Shown here: positions 56,670 to 64,000 of the stretch, in pieces
Numbering within the stretch: the first letter of the stretch is position 1
Layout: each line of letters begins with the position of its first letter
Source of the DNA: Cephalopachus bancanus
Taxonomy: Eukaryota > Chordata > Mammalia > Primates > Tarsiidae
Length of the DNA: 64,000 bases
Assembly (NCBI GenBank): GCA_027257055.1
Contig: JAPVLO010000277.1
Location: 1,860,001 to 1,924,000 of the forward strand
Direction of reading: 5' to 3'
Program-made: the position numbers and the translations under genes
The notes under the pieces: generated by a model
Seen by the model: only the letters and a program-made list of their open reading frames with translations
Databases searched by the model: none
Told to the model about the DNA's origin: nothing

Positions 56670-56893
56670 ACTGCGGTCTTGACCTCCTGGGCTCAGGCGA
56701 TCCTTCCATCTCAGCCTCCTGAGTAGCTGGAACTACAGGCGTGTGCCACCACACCTGGCTAATTTTTTATTTTTGTCGAGCGAGGTCTCGCTCCGTTGCC
56801 CTTGCAGGTCTTGAATACCTGGGCTCAAGCGGTTCTCCCACTTTGACCTCCCAAAGTGCTGGGATTGTGGGCGTGAGCCACCGTGCCTGGCTA
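56670..56893 (-). mobile_element. Alu, antisense, missing its tail-side part
   Basis: Starts abruptly at GTCTTGACCTCCTGGGCTC and runs to GTGAGCCACCGTGCCTGGCT. Confidence 0.88.
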
Positions 56894-57130
56894 TGTTTCT
56901 TCTTAACCCTGAGTCCTGGCCAGGGATGCCTGCAGGGTCAGGCATCTGCGTTTGTCATGTCCTGTGGACTCAGGAAGACCTTGCATCTACTAATCAGCCC
57001 CACCAACCTAATCTGAGAAAGTCGGAACAATTTTTAAGGGTCTGGGCAGCCTCCAAGAGCCTCTGGTGACAAGTTCCCCTTTATGGGTGTTCTGGAGACT
57101 TTGGGGTATGGCACATCTAAATGGGAGGGC

Positions 57131-57330
57131 AGCTTGGCGAGACCTCATCGCTACAGTAAAAACCAAAAATTAGCCGGGCGTGGTAGGTAGCACACGCCTG
57201 TAGTTCCAGCTACTCGGAAGGCTGAGGCGGAAGGATCACCGGACCCCAGCGGGTCGAGGCTGCGGTGGCCGCTGCACTCCAATCTGGCCGACAGAGTGAG
57301 ACTCCAACTCAAAAAAAAAAAAAAAAAAAA
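57131..57330 (+). mobile_element. Alu, lineage-specific subfamily, sense, 5'-truncated
   Basis: Begins at CTTGGCGAGACCTCATCGC, with right arm GGAAGGATCACCGG and end GACTCCAACTC plus A20. The right-arm hairpin loop is deleted (GCGGTGGCCGCTGC). Confidence 0.92.
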
Positions 57331-59575
57331 TGGTGAACCGGACCGCCTCCAGGATCCCTGCAGTGCTTGTGTAAATGACCAGTTTTCAGGCTCGATGCCT
57401 GACCTAGGACATGAGAATTCCCAGGGGAATTCCTAGGGGAATCGGGATTTCTGCCGAGCACCCCAAACGTGTGATTCTTGCAGACTTGGGTTTGGGCCCC
57501 TCTGCTCTTAGTTTCCTCCTAAGGAAACAAATACTCAGTTCAGAGCTCTTTTCCCCATTCTTCGGCTTCAGCATTGAGGTAGAAAATAGGTCTTCCTCTG
57601 ACACACAAAACTGGAAGTTGGAAATAAAAGGACCACTGCTCCTGTTGCAGAGAGGACAGAAGACTGGCAGTCAGCTATTCTGGAGGGAGGGTGGCGTCCC
57701 TGGAGCCCCTGGGCAGCCCGTCCTGTGTCTGCCCAAGCCCGGTATCCAGAGCCTTTGCCCTTGTTCCTTTCTTCCTTCTTTCTCTTCTCCGTTTTTCTTC
57801 CTTACGGTCCCTTGCCTGCTCTCCCCCTGGGTTTTTTCTCTCTCAGCCCTGATAGGTCTGTCCGACGGTGACCAGGCTGGCAACTGGGGAGAATGCCACA
57901 CAGAGGTGGGCAGAGTGGGCAACACACCAGGGCTGGCGCCGTCTCCTGGAGCTGGGAACATGGGGAGCTGTGGACCCCTCAGGCCTGCGGGGCAGGGGGA
58001 GCGCCACCGCCTTCCCGAGGGAGCCCTGCAGAGGGGGTGTCCTCAGAGGCCAGGCGGGGCCTGCAGGGGAGCTGTTCTCCCTCTCCGCCTCCTCAGGGGC
58101 TTCCTGCTGTCCTCCCCATGGGCTCATCTCAACCCAAGGGCTCGAGGATGGCTGTGAGCCACACAGGCCAGCCCCAGGGCACAGAGCCCAGGAAGGAACC
58201 TGGCGGCAGATGGAAGACGTCAGCACCCCAGGGAGAGGAAAGGGACATGACGTTCCACTGACTTAGTCACTTCCCCACTGAGCGCATAGGCTCTCTGTTC
58301 TTTCCTCCTGCGTTGAGTCTAGGCTGTGGGCGACGCACTTCCCCTTCTGGGGAAGGAGGTGGACTCAGCTGACGGAGGAGGGAGGAGTCCAGGGAGGCGC
58401 CTCCAGGAAGCAGCGCCGGGCTGGGAGGCCGGGAGGGAGCGAGCCCACTCCCACTCGCCCGATCTCCAGGGTCGAGGGACAGACCCTGGGCCCCAGAAGG
58501 AGCAGCAGACAGAGGAGGACCCTGGAGGAGGAGGAAGAGCGGCGGCGTGCCGGGGGCCTGTGCTTGTCCGCAGGCCGGCCTCTCCGAGCCGGGAGGGCAA
58601 TGGCTGAGGCCGAAGGGGCTGAGTGCCGAGTCCCCCATCTCCTCGGGCTCTGGGGCTCCACTCTCGTGTGAGACCGGCACCCTTGGGCGAGGCCTCTGAC
58701 CTCCAGCAGGTCTGTCCGGCCAGTGCCCGGTCTCACCCCCGCCCACCAGGAAAAGAGCACCGGGGAGGAAGTCCCACGTGGGCACGTTGGTGCTGACAGC
58801 TCTGTGTCACTGGCTGGTTGCTCTGGCTGATCTCTTCCTACCCCGGGTCACCTTTCACGCCTCCTCTCGTCACTGCCTGGCCCCAGCTTCCGGGCTGGGC
58901 ACGCTGGGGTCAGCCCAGCGCTCCCTGTCCTCCGCCTGGCACTCACTGCACCGGCGCCTGTGTCTTGGCTCCCGTGCGGCCCCTCTGGGCAGCCCCGGCC
59001 CTTCCAGCTCCTACCCCCGGTAGAACTCCAGGGGACAACCACATGGGACCCAGGGGCCAGACGGGCAAGAAGAGCCAGAGGAAGGACACTGAGGCAGTGT
59101 GTGCAGGCCTTGCAATGAAGCCCCCAGGCGTTACAGCCCACGGGCCCTCACACCCGTGACAGAGCGGTGCGTTGTTACCAAGCTCACACAGTGAGCCCAT
59201 TTCACAGTGGGGCAAACAGCCTCGGAGAAGATGGATGCTTTGTTTATAGCACTGCCAGCGAGCGGGTGCAGGAAGGTCTCTAGAGGGGTGGGTCGTAAGC
59301 TTTGCTGTACAGTCCTGGGGAGGTCATGCTGGAGTGTAGACTGATTTCGTAGAGGCAGGGGCAAGAGTCTGCGTTGCTAGCAAGTTCCCGGGTAAGGCTG
59401 GTACCGCCTGTCCTAAGGCCACACTCTGTGTAGCGGGCTCTGACCTGTGGCCTCAAGCGAGACCACACATTGTCATCCCTAGGGAGCTTTAAAGATGACT
59501 GAAGCCCGAATCCTGCCCCGAGCTTGGAGTGGTGCTTGTGCGTTGCGAGCGAACCCACAGGCGGCCAGGGTTCAG
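57331..59575. other. Single-copy stretch
   Basis: No exon recognised in 2.2 kb of GC-moderate DNA despite overlapping open frames of up to 248 codons. MIR-like trace (antisense) at about 59165-59235. Confidence 0.4.
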
Positions 59576-59579
59576 ACCC

Positions 59580-59745
59580 CACTTCTCAGATGTCGGTGTG
59601 TGCCAGAATTCCCTGGCTGGCTTACTAAATAAAACCCAGGGCCCCTTTCCCAGAGATCTTATCCTAGAGGTCTAGGCCTGAGAACTTGCATTCCTACCGC
59701 ATTTCTAGGCAACGCTGATACAAGGACTGTGTCTGAGAGGCAAGG
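59580..59745. mobile_element. MER5-like DNA transposon remnant
   Basis: CCAGAATTCCCTGGCTGGC, GAGGTCTAGGCCTGAGAACTT and TTTCTAGGCAACGCTGATAC are the paired arms of a MER5-type element. Confidence 0.65.
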
Positions 59746-59749
59746 CTGC

Positions 59750-60035
59750 CTAGGTTCTCAAAAGGTGGTCCAGGACAACCACCCTGGGTCCCCTCCCACT
59801 GTGGGGGCCTTTCTGTCCTCTTAATAAATCCTGTATTTAAAAAAAAACAAAGGGAGGTCCGCAGACCAGCAGCGCCAGCATCACTTGGGAACTTGTTAGG
59901 CAAATCCTTGAGCCAAACCACAGATGAACCGAATCAGAAACTCTCAGGGTGGGGCCCAGCCAGCTGTGTTGTGGCAATTCCCACCCCCACTCGAGCCATC
60001 CGATGCACCTGATGTTTGAGAACCGTCATGGTGGA
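59750..60035 (+). mobile_element. MER5A DNA transposon, split by a short retroposon
   Basis: TAGGTTCTCAAAAGGTGGTCC, then (after the insertion) GCAGACCAGCAGCGCCAGCA, TCACTTGGGAACTTGTTAGG, GAATCAGAAACTCTCAGGGT and GATGTTTGAGAACC. A non-autonomous hAT element. Confidence 0.88.
59772..59848 (+). mobile_element. Short poly(A) retroposon, copy B
   Basis: A 77-nt insert interrupting the MER5A and flanked by AAAAGGTGGTCC (59760-59771) and AAAGGGAGGTCC (59849-59860). It begins AGGACAACC exactly as copy A (6658-6738, reverse strand), carries the hairpin-forming CCTCCCACTGTGGGGG, AATAAATCCTG, and ends in an A-run. About 85% identical to copy A by eye. Confidence 0.75.
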
Positions 60036-61955
60036 CCTTCCAGCACCCCAGAGGGAACCAGCTCAGTCTCCTGTGCTTGGGCTGGAAGATGAACTCGGTG
60101 CCCCAAGGAAGCCTAGTTTCAGTGGTTCCCAGGGAGCAGGTGGCTCACACCTGTGGGGCGTGAGACAGGTACGGTATGGCTTCAGCCAGGACCAGACGCA
60201 TCCTGAGCGTCCCTCCCTCGCATGAGCTGTTGGAAGCGGGGGCATCTGCTCCGTCGTTCTCACTTCGGTGCTTTCGCGGACTGAGAGTTAAATACCGTCA
60301 GACAGCCGTCTGTTGCCCCGGCAGCATTCCCAGCTGCCGGAAGGAGAGAGGGGGGCCTTCCAGGCACCAAGCCCTCGCCCTCCCGAGTCCTGAGTGAGCT
60401 GTTGGCTGTCCTGGTTTTCCTTCTGGAAAGAGAGGAATCTGGAACCACTGTCACAGGGCCCCTACGTGCCTGAGCTGATGGTGTCAAACGACCGGAAATG
60501 TTCTTGTGGTCTTCCTCCCGGCATTTTTGCGGCAAGGGGTTCTCTGTGTGTCAGATGCCGTGCTAGGTAGATGCCAGGGTCAGCAGCAGAGCGACGGACA
60601 GCAGCTTCTGGGCCGCACCCTGTGTTGGAAAGTCTATGGGCCGCCCAGGGCACTGATGGAATCGGGGGCTCTGGGGAACTTAGTCTTCCGCGTGATCAAG
60701 GGAGCAGATTAAGGGAGTGTGTCCCGCCTGGAGCCAGGCTCACAGCGTGGTGCACTTGTCAGAGCTCAGCTGAGCCGCCATGGGCTTTCTCAGAACTGGG
60801 AAGGGAGGACTTAGGACGGACACATGTCCACAGGACCCAGGGACCCGCACTTGCTGGTGTGCAGGTCCCAGGGGCTCGGGAATGTGGTTTCCTAAAAGGA
60901 CGGCTGAGAGCCCAACAAGCTGGCTTTCTGGAGCCATCCAATCCAGCTGGAGGCATTTCGCCGGTCCCTTTAACAAAGAGGGAAGGGAAGGCCACGTGAA
61001 GAGTAAGGTTTGGCCCCCTGTGGAGGCAGGCTGGAAAATACATGCAAGATGTTGTGGACTCAAGGACCGACAGGGCCCTGGAGTGCTGGTCAGGGAAACT
61101 GAGTCAGAATGCAGTTCCCATGGACCTGGGCCATGCGGAGGGAAAAGGGCTTTCAAGAATGCTGCAGACGTCAGTCCAGGACCCATGCCCTGTGTGCCAG
61201 TGAGCAGGGTGGCAGCAAGACCAAGTCCAGGCTGCATCTGCTGGGGAGACTGAGGGACGATGGGCCCCTGTCCTGCCCAGCTTGGGTGGCTCCAGGGTGG
61301 GCAGATGAGAGCGTGTGGGTGGGGCCGCATGTCTGCTGGGAGTTGCTGAGACAGGCAGGTGCTAATGGTTGGGAGGTTTCTGGGAGCAATCTCCCTTCTT
61401 ATTTTCAAGACCAAGATGTTGCCCAAATGCCCTGGAAGGGTCGAGGTGTCGTTTCCCCTGGTTGAAATGGCTGAGGTGTGTGTCTCCAACACGCTGCGGG
61501 TGAACTGGGCTCCCCTGGGGAGTGGAGTGTGTTGTGGTTGTTCTCGGCCCCGAATATGGGAAGTGTGGGGTCTTGGACCTGAGACATGTCACCCATCGCT
61601 GGTTCTGGGCCTCCAGGGCCAAGCGCCGGCCCGAGGAAGCTCTAGCATCACAGGACAGACCCCAAGAGGCTCGGCCTGCTTCCGTCTTGCAGAACTGAGG
61701 AGACGGGTGTCCTGGAAGCGCCCCAAGGCTTGGGGGTGTGGAACCAGCCACTCATTTCTCCCACAGTCCCTGTCCAAGCAGTGTGCTCCCCTGGGGGGCC
61801 GGAGAGGCTGCAGGGAGCGTAAATGCAAGCCGGGACCCAGGAGAAGCTTCTTGGAGTCGAACTGCTGGGACACAAGACCCCGAGTGGTGCCCGGGTTGGC
61901 AGCCTCGGCCCGAGGGGCTTGCGCCATCCACGCCACCACCCTCGCGGCTGAGGAT
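60036..61955. other. Single-copy stretch
   Basis: No gene recognised. Open frames of 250-267 codons overlap on both strands with no domain. Confidence 0.4.
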
Positions 61956-61959
61956 GACA

Positions 61960-62055
61960 TCACCCATTTTAGAAACGTGAAAATGAAGGCCCAGAGGGGT
62001 GAAGCAGCTTGCCTGGCAGCTGGGGGCTGGGATCTGAATCCAGGACTGGGCCCAA
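61960..62055 (-). repeat. MIR SINE, antisense
   Basis: CCATTTTAGAAACGTGAAAATG, AGCAGCTTGCCTGGCAGC, GGGATCTGAATCCAGG. Confidence 0.8.
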
Positions 62056-62059
62056 AGTC

Positions 62060-62420
62060 CACCTCATTCATCCATTCACTCCGTACGTGCTTTTTCATGC
62101 CAGGCCCTGTTTCAGGCACTGTGGGTTCACAGTGGGTAAGAATCCCTGCCCTTGTGGTGTGATCATTCCAGTGAGGGCAGGCAGAGCCCAAGCAAGTATC
62201 TAAGTAAAGCAGCATCCAATAGCATCGATGGAAAAAATGGCTGCGGAGAGAGACGGCAGATGGGGACAGGGACGTTCCGGGGGTGGAGCTCTCTTGCAGA
62301 CGGGGCGGTCACTGAAGAAGAGAGCCGCGTGCGTCTCTGGGAAGAGAGCACTGTGGACCACGGAAACAGCTAGTGCAAAGGTCCTAAGGCAGGGCTCACA
62401 GGGTCCGGCTGAGGGCTGCC
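62060..62420 (+). mobile_element. L2 LINE 3' remnant
   Basis: CATTCATCCATTCACTCCG, CAGGCCCTGTTTCAGGCAC, AATCCCTGCCCTTGTGGTG, then AGTGCAAAGGTCCTAAGGC, in L2 order. Confidence 0.75.
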
Positions 62421-62589
62421 TGTGGAAAGGAGCCGAGTGAGCGAGGGGGCGAGACGGCGGGGAGGGGTGGGTGATGGTGGCGGCGGCGAGGGCCGTCGTC
62501 AGGACTGTGGCCAGGGCCCTGACCAGCTGGCTGCCCCTGGAGGGGCTGGGAGAGCAGGAGCAGCCTATGCTTGGTCTGGCGCCGTGGTG

Positions 62590-62755
62590 GGTGTGCCGCT
62601 GGCTGACTGCTCCTTGGGAGGCTGAGGCAGAAGGATGGCTTGAACTCAGGATGTCAAGGCTGTGGTGAGCTGTGAGCATACCACTGCGCCCTCCCCCCCG
62701 CCCGGAGCCTGACTCGAAAGCAAACAAAACCAAAAGGCAAAAAAACCCAGATGGA
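62590..62755 (+). mobile_element. Decayed Alu-like monomer, sense
   Basis: CTCCTTGGGAGGCTGAGGCA, GGATGGCTTGAACTCAGG, GAGCATACCACTGCGCCC and an A-rich tail. Confidence 0.7.
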
Positions 62756-63074
62756 CCAGAAAATTCGCCTGGAAACAGAACAGAGGAGCCAAGAGACACT
62801 GCACCAAGCCTTTCTGCGTCCCAAAAGACCTGAGGCCTCCTAAGAGCACAAACACTCTTGGGCTTTCTAGAGGAAATCCTCCCTGGGCCGCAGCCCCGGG
62901 AGGAAGCAGGTTCAGTCCTGCCTCTCCGAGCACCAGGGAACTTCCCCGTCCGTCGGGGTTCGCCACAGCCCGGTCCCCAGCCCAACCCAGCTGCGGGGAC
63001 TTGAGCCTGCAAGACCGGGGGTCCCAGAATTGCAGCACGATTATATCACTCAGAGCTGGCACCAGAGCAGAGTG

Positions 63075-63114
63075 GTATTATGCGACTTAATAACCCTCTA
63101 TTGTCGGATAATAC
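63075..63114. other. Imperfect hairpin in an AT-rich island
   Basis: GTATTATGCGAC (63075-63086) and GTCGGATAATAC (63103-63114) are complementary at 11 of 12 positions around a 16-nt loop. Surrounding DNA (63040-63180) is repeat-free and AT-richer than its neighbours. Confidence 0.6.
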
Positions 63115-63800
63115 TATGCTTCGGAGAAAACGTGTTTAAGCCTACTTAGGGTTTGCATTTTCTTACTTCTTAAAAAAGATCGAAAACAAGTCCCCTCTGT
63201 GCTCTCGGAAGGGGCCACCTCTGCCCACTCTGGCCCCCCCACTGAAAGTCACGATTAGGCCAAGACGTTTTCTCTTTGTGCTTCAGAGAACAATGCACCA
63301 TAGGATCGGCTTTTTAAGTGGAGAAGGGGCTTCACACCCTCCCCCTGAATGAAAGGAGTGGCTTTTACTCCCAGAAACATGGTGTATAATTAGCCACACA
63401 TTTGTGTTGGGTGGAGACTAAATGCCCCGTTTTATTGTCAGTGAAATACTGATTCCTGCGACCCTCAACATGGTGGAAGGACCAGCGCACTGTTGGCTTC
63501 CCTCCCTTCTGGGGACATTCCCCTAGGAAGGCGGGCTCACCCCTGCCCAGCACAAGAACCAGGGAATTGTGGGCAAACGAAGTGGCCGAGGCTCTGTGTC
63601 AAAAAGCTAAAAACAGCACGCCAGAGTTGACGATTCCATTTTTCCAGTCCGATGGCTGTGGTTGCCTCTCTCAGACCCACACACAGTTTTGCCAGGAGGC
63701 TGATGGTGTGCAGGGCCTGTGTATGTCACCTGTCTGGGTGGGGTTACACAGAGCGGTTCTACCCAAAGGGACAGTCTTGCATTTCCTCTCTCCCTCTTCT
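63115..63800. other. Single-copy stretch
   Basis: Nothing recognised. Confidence 0.4.
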
Positions 63801-63804
63801 TTTT

Positions 63805-64000
<196 letters not shown>

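Noticed and set aside
60740..62162. 250- and 267-codon frames on opposite strands
   Set aside because: Nearby or overlapping open frames without domains. The plus frame runs into MIR and L2 sequence.

Overview
This window is primate nuclear DNA and consists almost entirely of non-coding sequence. The evidence is the dense set of dimeric, 7SL-derived Alu elements on both strands, together with old mammalian repeats: MIR, L2, L1M-type LINE ends, Tigger/MER2, MER5A and mariner. Many Alu copies belong to an unfamiliar subfamily with a CAATAAATC linker, a GACTCCAACTC or GACTCCGACTC end, and a right arm ending GTGGCCG-GGAG-CGGCCAC. I see neither the AluS/AluY copies of monkeys and apes nor the typical lemur/galago Alu. 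By elimination a tarsier is my best guess. That is inference and needs a database comparison. I found no protein-coding exon that I can defend. The long open frames are GC-rich or simple-repeat artefacts.

Layout. 1-0.5 kb: a CAC/GTC trinucleotide minisatellite. 0.5-6.5 kb: single-copy DNA with Alus, an L1 3' end carrying a nested Alu, and two short segments copied from nearby sequence. 6.5-7.7 kb: a five-layer nest (an older DNA transposon containing a Tigger/MER2, two very short poly(A) retroposons and an Alu). 7.7-16.4 kb: Alus, MIR, a truncated L1, a GGTAACCGGTTACC palindrome and an internally deleted mariner. 17.1-18.2 kb: a strong CpG island with GC boxes, a full CRE, an NRF1 site and a CACGTG E-box but no TATA box, which is the only clear promoter. 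20.0-20.5 kb: a repeat-free block with an imperfect tandem duplication. 23-30.4 kb: MIR, Alu and L1 remnants, an L1 split by a Tigger, and a second mariner with recognisable inverted ends and a transposase C-terminal remnant. 30.9-36.7 kb: two well-preserved new-type Alus with perfect target duplications, a GGT/GAT minisatellite, GT runs and an AC/AT-rich array with a hidden higher-order duplication. 41.2-41.6 kb: an unusual tandem repeat whose units carry RE1 (REST site)-like motifs and a long hairpin. 43.5-47.6 kb: L2, an L1 tail, MIR, a long antisense L1 ORF2 remnant and Alus. 49.7-52.1 kb: two AT-rich, homeodomain-motif-rich blocks that look like conserved enhancers, with an Alu-in-Alu nest between them. 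52-64 kb: mostly single-copy DNA with MIR, MER5A (carrying another copy of a short retroposon), L2 and Alus, and an Alu cut by the window end.

Taken together this looks like the promoter and intronic or intergenic surroundings of a gene whose exons lie outside the window or are short untranslated exons I cannot recognise. The most interesting items are: the short retroposon family with a shared 5' end (6.66 and 59.77 kb); the Alu subfamily that has acquired a tRNA-like T-arm at its B box; the RE1-like tandem array at 41.2-41.6 kb; two deletion-derivative mariners; and three examples of locally duplicated short segments.
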